Assembly (NCBI GenBank): GCA_003049465.1
Contig: PYSS01000025.1
Location: forward strand, 62,001-126,000
DNA: 64,000 nucleotides
From: Magnaporthiopsis rhizophila
Taxonomy: Eukaryota > Ascomycota > Sordariomycetes > Magnaporthales > Magnaporthaceae
Direction: 5' to 3'
Part shown: positions 23,123 to 33,591 of the stretch, one piece after another
Layout: every line of letters starts with the position of its first letter
Numbering within the stretch: the first letter of the stretch is position 1
The notes under the pieces: model-generated
Database searches by the model: none
What the model saw: only the letters and a program-made list of their open reading frames with translations
Told to the model about the DNA's origin: nothing
Program-made: the position numbers and the translations under genes

Positions 23123-24093
23123 ATGAAGTTCTCGCTCCTCCCGCTCCTCGGCCTGGCCGGGAGCGCCCTATCCGCCGCCGCCGCCGCTCCCGACCCGCCC
23201 ACGACCGCCATCCTCGTCTCGATCCCAGCCTCGCACGCCCTCCCGAACCCGAACACCCTCGCCGCCGCGACGCGCGCCACTCTCTCCACCCTGAGCGGGC
23301 CCTCTCTATCCGTGCCGCTAACGGCCGCCAACGGGTTCGTGTTCGCGGGCGTGCCTCCCGGCTCGTACCTGCTCGACGTGCACAGCGCCTCGCACGCCTT
23401 TGCGCCGCTGCGTGTCGACGTCGCGCCCGCGAGCGGCAGCGTTGTGGCTTCCGCGGGGAAAAAGAAACAACAGGGGGAAGTTGAGCTGGCTGTCTCGGCC
23501 TGGGAGACGTTCCGCGGCAACGACTGGGGGAACAAGGGCGAGGCAGCCAGGCGGGATGAGGGCGGGGCGTTTGAGGTTAAGTGTCTGGGGAGGAGGGAGT
23601 ATTATATGGAGCGCAGCAGCTGTATGTTTTTCTTTTGTCGCTCTCCATTTTTCGTACTATATGGTTCTGTCGACTAACTTCCTGCCCGCAGTCTCCGTCT
23701 TGAGCATCCTCCAGAACCCCATGATCCTGCTCGCAATGGTCAGCATGGGCATCTTCCTCGGCATGCCGTACCTGCTCGAGAACAGTGCGTTTCTTCCCCC
23801 ACTTTTGTCCTTTTTTCCAGCAATCCCCCTTTTACAGCGTCACACAGAACTGACATGCGACTCGCCGCCCAGTGGACCCCGAGGTGCGCGCCGAGTTCGA
23901 GGCCCGGCAGAAGAGCAACCCGATGAACGCGGTGCTAGGCGCCGCGGGCGGAGGCGGCCAGCCCGGCGGCGGCTTCGACATGGCCGCCTTCCTCGCCGGC
24001 TCCAACAGCGGCCCCAAGCGGGACGGTGCTGCCACGCCGCCGCCTCTGCCGAGCGGGGGCAACGGCGGGGGCAAGAAGAACCAACGGAGGTGA
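23123..24093 (+). CDS. EMC7: ER membrane protein complex subunit 7
   Basis: Subunit of the EMC insertase for tail-anchored and multipass membrane proteins (Sop4 in yeast). Predicted exons 23123-23621, 23692-23784, 23873-24093, 270 aa. It has a signal peptide (MKFSLLPLLGLAGSALSAAA), a lumenal beta-sandwich domain with the EMC7-type pattern (FVFAGVPPGSYLLDVHSASH, FAPLRVDV), a transmembrane helix (MILLAMVSMGIFLGMPYLL) and a cytosolic Gly/Pro-rich tail starting MDPEVRAEFEARQKSNPMN. The second intron leaves the codon ATG split across the junction (YLLEN-MDPE), as in homologues. The tail ends in a basic KKNQRR. The gene is convergent with the WWM1-like gene. Confidence 0.92.
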
Positions 24094-24665
24094 GGGTTGT
24101 CCTGTATGGAATACATGCGACATACGACATAAAGGCATGGAGTAAGATAGAATGGAAGACATCAATGGGAATCGGCGGTTTGTGTCTCGCACGGGTGCAT
24201 ATCTAAACGGTGTACGATCGTCACGACGGTTTGCTTATGCGCTATAGACTGTTGGGTGTTCTGAGCCCACTTTATAGACTAACTATTATTGACGATACTG
24301 GCACGATTTCTGGGTACTGTTTGGGCATTTTGAGTGCTGATAATCATGATCGTATCTAGTGAATGATATGGGGTTGTGCGCTTTTGTTCACAAAACTGAT
24401 GACCCAAAACTTACACAACCGCATAGTTAACAAAAAAAGACACCGAGAAAAGAAAATACCGGCCTCCTACTAGAATTATAAACAGAGAAAGTTAATCATG
24501 GCCAAACAACACATTCAGGAATCCATAAAGCGTCAGGAGCGGCGCACGCAACAGGCGCGCGGATCGGCAAGGAATGAGAGTGACGAAAAGAAATCGAAGC
24601 AGAAAATCCCGCCGGTTCTTTTGAACCGTCCGTCCACTTGACGAACCCACCCCTACACGCCGCCA
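24094..24665. other. Convergent 3' region
   Basis: Between the stops of EMC7 (+) and the WWM1-like gene (-). AT-richer than flanking genes; no gene recognised. Confidence 0.5.
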
Positions 24666-25033
24666 TCAAAAGCCGACATCACCACCGCCATCAAAGCCGC
24701 CGCCATCGTCCTGGTACGCGCCGCAATCGTAATCATGGTGGCCGCCGCCGATGGCGCTGCCGAGCAGCGCGCCGCCGAGCAGGCCCGCGCCCGCGCCCAG
24801 CGCCAGGCCGCCCGCCATGCCCATGCCGGGGCGCCCGCGCCCCTGACCCGCCTGGTGATGCGGGTACCCGCCGCCGCCGTACGGATACTGCTGCTGCTGC
24901 TGCTGCTGCTGGTAAGACCCCCAGGGTGGTTGTCCGTACGGCTGATGCTGCTGATGCTGATAATTTCCCCAGGGCGGCCGGCCATACGGTTGCTGCTGCT
25001 GCTGGTAAGCTCCCCAGGGCGGCTGGCCGTACG

Positions 25034-25065
<32 letters not shown>

Positions 25066-25977
25066 GGCCCGTAAGCCCCGTACGGCGGCTGCTGCGGCGA
25101 CGCGTAGCCGCCGTACATTCCGGGAGGCGGGGATGTGTATCCCTGCTGGTGGCCTGCGCCCGGGTAGCCGCCGGCGTTGTGGCCGGCGCTGTACGGCGGC
25201 TGCGGGGGCGACGTGAAGGCGTGCTGCTGCTGCTGCGGCGGCGGCGGCGGCGGCGGCTGGGTCGGCGTCTTGTGGTTCCTCAACCGCTTGAGAAAGCCGA
25301 AGCGGCTGCGTGCGCTCCTACTCTCCGGTTCTGCCCGCGGCGGCAGCTGGTTCGGGAAGGCCGGCGGTGAAGACGCGAAGGCTTGCGCGCGCGCGTCCTC
25401 CTCCGCCTGAAGCTCTGCTGCCAGCTTTGCGTCGGCGTCGTAGGTGTTGTTCACGGCCGCTGCCGCCGGGGGTGGCAGCAGCGCCTTTTCCTCGCCCCTG
25501 GGCTTGGTGGAGTCCGGGATAGGCGGCGGCGAGTACGAGGATGATGCGCCGCCAGCGTCGTCGCCGGTGATTGCGTCCACGGACGAACTCCCCTTCACGT
25601 CACTCGCGGCCACAGTGGTTGTTGAGGCTGGGGTTGACTGGTCGTAAGGCGGTGGATCGTCTTTGGGCGTGGCTAGTCTAGGGCCCGGCTGCAGGTCCGC
25701 CGCGGGTCTCGTGGGAACCTCCCATTGCGGTCTTCCGGTCATGTTGTTTATATAATACCTAGAATTCGGAGTGAGGTTAGCTGCGATGCTTTGCCGTTGC
25801 GTTATGTGCTTAAAAACACATAGGTGAGTAGATAAGGTTAATATCGTTTGGGCAGGGCTCGCATATTGCGTACCAATGATGGGTTTTTGGGTCCCACTCG
25901 GCCCTCCAGTCCTTCGGGACCTCGGGGGCGTCGGGTTGGCAAAGGGGCGGAGCTGGATGAGGTAGGGCAACGGCCAT
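24666..25977 (-). CDS. WWM1-like WW-domain protein
   Basis: Predicted exons 25977-25874 and 25758-24666, 398 aa. Splicing out 25873-25759 completes a WW domain near the N-terminus: VPKDWRAEWDPKTHHW joined to YYINNMTGRPQWEVP, with both signature Trp residues and the central YY. After it come a PPPYD motif (a possible WW ligand itself), a basic RSRFGFLKRL segment, a long Pro/Gln/Tyr/Gly-rich region with poly-Gln encoded by CTG/CAG runs (about 24888-24912 and 25035-25063 on the plus strand) and repeated PYGQPPWG units, and a Gly/Ala-rich tail (GMAGGLALGAGAGLLGGALL) followed by an acidic Gly-rich end. This order matches yeast Wwm1, which is known to interact with the metacaspase. Function here is inferred by architecture only. 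The start at 25977 is chosen because the upstream frame reads as leader. Confidence 0.8.
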
Positions 25978-27184
25978 CGATTTGTCGGTGCGAGGCCGTT
26001 TGTTGCTGCTGATGTTAAAATGTGGGAAGAAGATGTATTTCCTCGCTCGGTGCAGGCAGAGATTTATCAGCCTCCCCGTTGTGGTATAGTGATATAAAGA
26101 TGTCCCCGATGGCGAGACCTTTCCCCGGGCGAAGGAGGCAAATCGCTGACGAAACACAGCGTGGGTATGTGGGGTAGCCTGAGTTTGGGCTTTGGCTGAC
26201 AAGTCGTAGATATTGGGATATCTAGCACGGGTTCTAGTTGGTGGTGGGTGACGTAGCCCCATCAAAATCCAGATACATGCCACAATACAGTACTGGACCT
26301 GCCACCCTGGGCAGCAGAGGATGCCAGTCAGGCGGGGGCCCGGAGCAGTATGTACCTCCGTGGGGTATGGTGCGTCATATTGCGGCCTGGTTTCTCATCT
26401 GGTAAACGGCCTGGTTGCGCCACTCTGCTGTCGCCTCGGTCTTCCCTGGTGGCTCGACTGCCTTGCCGCAACGGGGATGGAGCAACCGGCCACTTCGCCC
26501 CGACCCGCACCGACATCGATATCGCGCTGTCCGTCACAAGGTTCGTGCAGCTGCTGATCGAGCCAATCCGCCTCTAGCCCGGAGAGGGCTTGGCGGCACA
26601 TGACTGCGCCAAGTGTCCAAGCCATCAGTGTTTGCGCGTCCTTTGCTTCCAGGTCGATGTCGGCTGTCGGCTGTGCAAACGAACACGTACGTCGACCACC
26701 AAAGAGTTGAGTAGATACAATTTTAAACAATTTGGTTGTCACCCTACCAATGCTACCGCCGCCATATAACAAAAGGGCTAGGAGACCTGGAAATTCCAGC
26801 CTAATTGAAGATCTTTGCATGATTATACCAGGTGTCTTTCGCATTTAAGCGGTCCAGATGCCGTATACGCGTGTCTTGTAGGGGCAGGATGCGGCGTGGT
26901 TGCGACCCAACTTTTTTTGGTCGACGTGATACGCCAGGATCCAATCTCCGTCCTGAGGTCTCAAGGGACGTGGGTCTGCCGATATTCCCGTCTGATTCAC
27001 TTAGCATTTAGCATCTAAACCCAAGCAGCCCGTTGGAGCGAGCCTTACAGTATTCGACGATTACCACGCTTTCCCAGTGGCTCGAAGTCTCAGTTGAGTT
27101 ACAGCCAGACTAAAGCAAACGTTTCAATTCCGCCATATGTACCTGGTTCAAACATCTGATCGAACCCCTCACTTACTGTAGAAC
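25978..27184. other. Intergenic between WWM1-like and GH43 genes
   Basis: Promoter of the WWM1-like gene on the left, 3' end of the GH43 gene on the right. No gene recognised; the frames present are short and lack coding character. Confidence 0.45.
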
Positions 27185-28432
27185 TTATACACTCGGCCAG
27201 CCGCCGGACCACCCAATGACGTTCCAGCCGAACTGCGTCTGGGAGTCGGCATAGCCGATGTCGGTGTTCACTGTTTTTTTATTACCGGCAGTTAGATAAA
27301 TGATCCGAAAAGGCAATGATCTCCTTAACCCGCAGCAGAACTCACTATAGTGGTAGTAAAGGATCGTCCCACGCCGCGGGTCAACCATGACGCCCTGGCC
27401 GCCAGGCGCGTACACCTTATCATGGCTCGCAAGCAGCAGCGTCCCACCACCATTCGTGCAACTCCTGCCCCCGCGGTCCGTATACGGCCCGCCCACTTGC
27501 AACGCTCGGCAGACAAAGATCTTGTACTCGTCCCCAGGGCGCGGTCTGTTCCGGTCCAAGCCGCAGCAGGACCCGGAGCTGAAAAATGCCCAGAAGACGC
27601 CGCTCCTCTCAAACACATATGCTCCTTCGACGGGCTGTGGCCGCGTGCCGTTAAAGATGATGTTGTACGGCGTCCCAGAAGCCTGGGTCGCGGCGCCGTT
27701 CATAGGCACCTGGAAGATATTCTCCCAGAAGGACCCGAAGCTCAGGAACCAGCCGTTGCCCGCGCGCACTAGGTTCGCGTCGATGGCGTTGTAGCGAGAC
27801 CCGGCGCGGGAAGCGACGCCAATCGCACCGCGGTCGGTCCAAGATCCGGCTTCCATATTTGGGGAGGTGGCGTAGCCGACGGCGGACTCTTGGTTGCCGA
27901 AGGTGGAGACGCTGTAGTACATGATGTATTGGTTTCCGACCTTGTTTACGTCTGGGGCCTGTTTTAGTCTCGTTAGCAAGCTAGCCTGTGGGCAGATTAC
28001 GCGGTGCGTCCCCTTGCGTGCCGTCGGACCACCGGCCAGCGCGCCTTGCTTCCTAGCCAGACAAGTATTCCCACAGGAACAAAGGCTCAGGATACCGCCC
28101 TGTCTCGGTCACCGGGAAGTTCAACAGCGCTCAAGGGGAATGGTCTCAAGCCCATCCTAGCATACCCAAAGATCCTGGTTCCCAGGCAAGTTAATTCGAC
28201 TACCCTGTGGCAGCGCGGCGCCCTGGTACGTCCACGGCCCCGTCAGGTCGGGCGCTTTCCAGATGCCGATCCTGCTGCCCGTCTCGAACCGGAAGAAGGT
28301 GCCGTCGTCGCGGCGCACCACGGACGGGTCGTGGCTCCAGCATTGGCCTGAGCAGGCGCCCGGGTTGGCATACGCCTGCACTGTGGCGCTCAGCAGTGCC
28401 GCGGCGAGGGAGATGACGGCTCCGAGATGCAT
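27185..28432 (-). CDS. Secreted GH43 arabinan endo-1,5-alpha-L-arabinanase
   Basis: Extracellular enzyme expected to cut the alpha-1,5-arabinan backbone of pectin side chains. Predicted exons 28432-28166, 27958-27346, 27270-27185, 321 aa, normal for the family. Signal peptide MHLGAVISLAAALLSATVQA, then the five-bladed propeller. The three catalytic acids are visible: Asp35 (SHDPSVV, base), Asp149 (NAIDANL, pKa modulator), Glu200 (QPVEGAYVF, acid). The 75-nt second intron splits a Met codon to give LYYHYMNTDIGYAD, the conserved ending. The first intron is long for this genome (207 nt) but leaves QDLWAPDV, which is conserved. Possible CreA sites (SYGGRG) lie upstream at 28602-28607 (minus strand) and 28684-28689. 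The closest subfamily by motifs is the arabinanase type (GH43_6), but an arabinofuranosidase cannot be fully excluded. Confidence 0.9.
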
Positions 28433-29361
28433 CTTCTTCTTTTGGCGAGACCCCCAAGGACTTGACGAGGCAAGAAACTGCTCGTTCCATTCCTTGAACG
28501 ATGGGAGCTGGCCCCTGGGTCGGCCTGGCTGGGCATTTTGAATGCCTTTCTACAGCACAGCTATACTAGGAGCTCCGCGGGAATATCCCACAGATCCGCG
28601 TCCCCGGCGGCTATGGAATGGAATCCACACCCACCATCATCCGCGCCGTTCGGAGCTGCTCATTGCGGGGTCAGGACGTATATGTGGGGGAAGCGCCGCA
28701 ACAAAAAAAAAAAAAAAAAAAACAGGAACAAACAAAAGGACCCCGCTCCTCCGATTGGAGGAAAATGGTGTAAGTCGAGCCAGGGAGCCGGCGGGTGGCA
28801 AGCCGCCGCCAAATAAAGGCATATGCTGCCAACTGCCCAAGAATTGTCTGCCGCGTTCATGCGGGGCCGCGGTAGCATCGAGTGCGACGGTCGTGTCCCG
28901 TGAGCAGCCAGGGCCTTTGGTGTGTTTTGTCTCATAAGTATTTTCCGTCGTAATTCTCCGCAACGGATACGCAACGGGGAGATTTAAACCAAAACGCAGG
29001 CTTATTCTGTTAATCAAGCCCCCATATCTCGATGTCGATGCTTGTGCCCGGTTCTGGCCCCAAAGTGCCGTCCTTGCCTGGGGTGCTACAAAGTGCTGCG
29101 ATGCGAGTCACTTGGAACGGTCCGACGGGTATATCATATCCACTATGAATTTTTGAATATCTGATGTACACGGTAGGCACAGCTACGTAGAATTTGTTTA
29201 GTCTCAATCCAAAACAAAGAATGAAAGACGTGGCAAAGGAGAAGAACTGCGTGTTTGTGTGTGTGTATATGATGGGCACAATTTGCCGTGTCCTTAAACT
29301 TATCGTATGATGTTCAAGTCCACATACCATCGTGCCAAACATCCTCATAGCCTGCGCCACA
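28433..29361. other. Intergenic, GH43 promoter and VTC 3' region
   Basis: Contains a poly-A run (about 28703-28722) and two possible CreA carbon-repression sites noted with the GH43 gene. A GT microsatellite-like stretch (TGTTTGTGTGTGTGTA) lies near 29250. No gene recognised. Confidence 0.45.
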
Positions 29362-31912
29362 TTAGATTCGAAGCTCACCAGGCTCCCCGGTGCCGTTGAT
29401 GCCAGTCCCGGGTGCCTTGGCTTCCCGGTCCCATCTTTCAAGAGCCGCCCGATACTGTAGGATTGAAGTGAAATAGGTTAGCCTATTTTTCTTGTTCTTA
29501 TTCGAGCCCATAATGGAGGGAACAGGAGCTTACCGAAAAGACAAAGTTGAGGATCAGCGCTAACATCAATGCGGTACTGACCACTAGAGGACCCGCCATG
29601 TCGTCAAAGTCCTTACCGCTGCGCGCCACGATCATGGCCCGTCGTTTGCGCAGCACGTAATAGCCCCACGCCCCCGCGAGCCCTGCGAGTGCCAGGTATG
29701 CCCCTCCCATCCACTCGGCGATGCGCGACGGTCCCTTGGACGACGACGCCGCAGCCGTGTAGAGCGCGACAGCCAGTGTGCCCAGTAGGACCGAGATGTT
29801 CTGCCACTTGAGGAATGTTCGCTCGTTGGCCAGCCAAACCTTAGGCTCGATCCGGAGCGGGCCCGAGTTCTTGAGCCACTCGACCGGCTCCACAACGCCC
29901 TCGGGCAGCTGGGCCGCGGCCTCGCGGTCTCTTTTGGCTCGCGCCAGCCGGCTGGTCGAGAAGGCCGGGAGGACCGAGGACAGGGTACCGTAGCCCCGAT
30001 GCTGCTGGCCGTTCGGGCCCTGGCCCTGCTGCTCATCGACGGCCGTGGAGTCGTCATCCTCGGCACCCGGCCCTCGAGCTCCGACTCCACCGGGCAGTGA
30101 AGTAGAAAGAGTGGCGGCCGATCTGCTCCCCTCGGCTGCAGCACGCTCGGATAGTAGAGACTTTCCCCGCGGTGAGCTCCTAGCCATGGTGGGCTTGAAC
30201 GAGCCCATACGGCCTGAGGCGCCCAAGAAACTGCCGACCACCATCTCGTCCTCGGCGCGTTCGGCGCGGCGCTGCTCCTCGGCCAGAAATGCTGTCTTCG
30301 GGTCCTTGCGGATGTCGCCCTCGAGATCGCTCAGCCAGAAGGGTAGTGCGTTTACATAGTCGTCGAACAGGCTGGCGACACCATGTGCAAACTTGGAGAA
30401 GCGCGGGACCGGGTGCACGAGATGTGACGCCATCAGGTCCTCAATCCATGCGGGCCTGGGCTTGCCGCCCGCCGTCTCCCGCAACTTGATCTCAAGCACC
30501 GCGTGTGGGAAGCGAGAGATCTCACTCGGGTTCACATCGTGGAACGGGTAGGTCAGGTTGCGATTATCGATGTCGCGGCGGTGCCAGTCGTCCGGGTCGC
30601 GGCACGGGTGGCGGGGGTCCAGCACGTCCTCGCGGATGAAGACAAGCTCGGTATCGATCGAGATGCGCACGCGGTCGTCGGATGGCTTCTGGAACGCCGT
30701 GCGCACGTAATTGGCTCTAAGCAATGGCTGTAGCTTGTCCTTGGCCACAAACTCTCGGATCGCGCTCACGGCCGACTTGAACTCCTCGATCTCCTCGGCC
30801 GGCCGACCTTGACGCTCCATCTTCTCCACGCTCTTCTCCATGGCGTAGTCACCGTCCAGGAATGCCTTGATGTACTTCTCCTTGATAACAAACTTCCTCT
30901 CCTCACTAGTGCCATTAGCGCCCACCATCTTCTGCTCCAGGAAGATGTCAGGCCTAGAGGCAAGCTGGCCGAACCAGCGGAGCCGTAGGGAGGCGGCTTG
31001 GCCGTGCTGGTCGAGCTTTTTGCTGTACAGGTCGAACTTGGAGTTGTCGAAGTAGAGCGAAGACAGACGCGGGTCGTCGGAGCCGTCGACCTCCTTCGCC
31101 GACTGGTGGCTGTAGACGAGGGAAGGCAGCCGGCGGAGGATGTAAGTCTTGACTTCCAGCAGGTTGTCGGGGTGTACCCAGAACTTGTGCGCCGTGTACT
31201 TCTCGCCATTGCGCGTCTCGGCCTGCGAGGCGCTGCCGATGTCGGCGGGGTTGGCGGTGGCGGCAGCGTCGCCGTCTTCGAGGTGCTGGCGGACAGCAAA
31301 GTACATGAGTGACAGCTTGCGCAGCAGCGGGGCGTATCCCTGCTCCGAGTTGAAGGGCCGCTGGGCCAGGCGAGCCTGCATCATGGGGCGGATCTTGTAG
31401 CGCTCGCCGCGCTTGCGGTCGTGCTTCTTGACGATCTTGAGGAAGCCCGTGTAGTTGATGGTGCCGTACGTCTTGAGTTCCTTCACGTCGTTAGTGATCT
31501 GGTCCAGCTCCGCCTCGAGCTGGCGCAGCCGCTCTGTCGTGATGTCGTCTCGTGGCCGGGGCGGCGGCCCGTCCACCTCGGGCCCGGCATCCTCTTCTTT
31601 GCCCTTTCCCTTGTCCTGGGCGGTCGCAGCCGACGCCTCGTCCTCGGGGGCACCGAGGTCCTTGAGTGTCTCGAGAGCGGCATCAACACGCTCGCGTAGC
31701 GAGTTGAAGGTCTCCTCGTGGAAGCGGGCGACCTTCTCGAGCTGATTGTTCAGGAGCTCGTCACCGAAGCGACCCTCGTCCTCCTCGGTCCACGGCTCGT
31801 CATCATCTTCTGACCGGTCATCGCGCAGTAACGACTTGAGCTTGGTGTAGTCGATGTACTTGTCTTTCCACGGCGCGTGCGTCGCCTGGCGGAGTGTTTT
31901 ACCGAACCGCAT
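29362..31912 (-). CDS. VTC4: Vacuolar transporter chaperone, polyphosphate polymerase (VTC4 type)
   Basis: Membrane enzyme that makes polyphosphate from ATP and passes it into the vacuole. Predicted exons 31912-29534 and 29454-29362, 823 aa. N-terminal SPX domain (about 1-180) starting MRFGKTLRQATHAPWKDKYI, with the inositol-pyrophosphate-binding lysine cluster KIVKKHDRK at 159-167. The catalytic tunnel domain (about 240-530) has the residues expected of an active polymerase: SLRLRW at 308-313, LEQK at 325-328, FVIKEKY at 341-347, LEIKL at 473-477 (metal-binding Glu474) and FSKFAHG at 505-511. A long polar linker, then three membrane helices in a DUF202-type domain. The 79-nt intron adds a last exon, giving NFVFSYRAALERWDREAK before the end. 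Presence of the basic tunnel residues favours VTC4 over the non-catalytic VTC2/3. Confidence 0.9.
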
Positions 31913-33591
31913 CGCGACGTCCCGTTTCGTTGCGCAGGTGGTGGTGGTCCGGGACGGCCAGCAAAGCTAGACTGGGGGGGCGTTTGTGGATCGAGCCAAG
32001 GGGAAACAGACTAGAAGCGCCCAAACAAAACGCAAGGCCCGGCCAAAAGAAACAAAAGAAGCAAACCAGAAAATGCGCCAACTGAGATGAGCCTCTCCGA
32101 TAAAATACACAGGAAAAAAAAAAAAAAAAGACGGCTAAGGATGGACGGTTACCCAATTGCTCGTACTGCCACGACACGGCAGACACGATCAAAACAGTTG
32201 CCGCGCTACACGAAGTTGAGTTTCTAAAGGGAGCTCGGTCGCTGCTGGGGCACCATACATATGAGCCCCACTCCAGCGAGCGCGTTATTTTCCCCCGCTT
32301 GGACTTGCCGCCAAATAGGTGAAGTTCCGGGGCAGCTCCAACAAGCAATTGGCCTATCAGGAGCTTGTGGCCCATCACGTGTCCCCAACTCTGGGCAGCG
32401 TCACACTAAAAACGGGAGCGCCCGTAGTTCTGAGGAATTGTTAAGATAAATTCCGTGCATCATGGTACAATCTATTGCACAAACGAACCCTCCCGGCAGA
32501 ACCTCATGGTGGTTGACCCCATATCCGGTTTAAAAGTCCGAGCATATGTGACAAGCGTGGCGTCGAACCTTTACGCAATCATCGCCCTGCGGCATTCCCT
32601 TGGCGGCTGGGGACTGAGCCTTACACGTAGACCAGAAAAAAGTAGTACACTCATCAGGTACTGTTACGCCTGGGTACTAGGCATAAAGGATGCGGTCGCG
32701 CCCCTCCATTTTGTGGGGCAATTGCGGGATAGCGTCTCCCGCAGCTCGCGGGGCTAGGCAGGCCGCTGCGGACTCTCAAAATCCTGTCGAGACCGTGCTG
32801 TTATTGCAAGAGCACGATGGAGACTAGGCTGACAAGAACTCCTAAATGTAAGCGGAACGACGCCCTACGTGACAGCTGGCTGTCCAGGCAATACCCGAAA
32901 GTGGCCTAAGACGGTTCAGCTGGCACGGAATAAGCAAACCAATGATGTGCTGTGGCGTATTCCTTCTGTGTCTTCTCTGCATTGGAGGTGACCACGCACT
33001 CTGCTGCTAATATCACGCCTCTTACAGCCGACACCGAGACGCATAGCGAAAGACCCTAAAGTGCCGAAACCCACCATGGGCTAGGCTGAAAGATCCCACG
33101 AGACATGAACAAATGCCCAGCGGATTCTATCCGTGTGCTGGGCACTAGACGGAAACTTTTGCGGCTTTCGCAGGCATCGCGGCCTATGCGGGTGGCGGCT
33201 TTGCAATCTCAGTGGTAGCTCTCTGCGGTAGGCTCCACTCGGGTGCATGATGAGGAAGTTGGGCATGGCTGCGGCACCGCAAGTAGAATAATAGCTCGCT
33301 GCCAGCCAACAACCGTCGTGCCCTAGCTACCCGCGCATGTTACTCCGTTTCGCGAGCGTTTAATAAAGCACGAGTTGACGCGTCGAGGCCATCCACGACT
33401 TGGTAACAAACCAGTCATTATTTCATTCCGCCAGTTGCGCTGTTAGGTCCGCGCGTCGCAGCCGGATCTTGGGACGCGCTGCGGATGATTGGCCGTGCAC
33501 ACGGGCCGGGACTGAAAACGGGGCAAGGCGCGACTTAACCAGCGTACCAGGTTAATCCTTAGGTATCGACTGAACCCACCTTCCTCCGACC
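31913..33591. other. Intergenic before the NLR gene
   Basis: VTC promoter on the left (C/G-rich, with an A-run at about 32114-32130) and NLR promoter on the right. No intact gene recognised in about 1.7 kb; the frames at 32455-32757 and 33081-33266 show no domain. Confidence 0.45.

Noticed and set aside
24735..25370. 211-codon plus-strand Leu/Arg-rich frame opposite the WWM1-like gene
   Set aside because: Created by the antisense of the CAG/CTG repeats; the minus strand carries the intact WW domain.
32555..32575. B-box-like GGTTCGACGCC on the minus strand
   Set aside because: No A-box at the proper distance and no stems; single-motif chance match.
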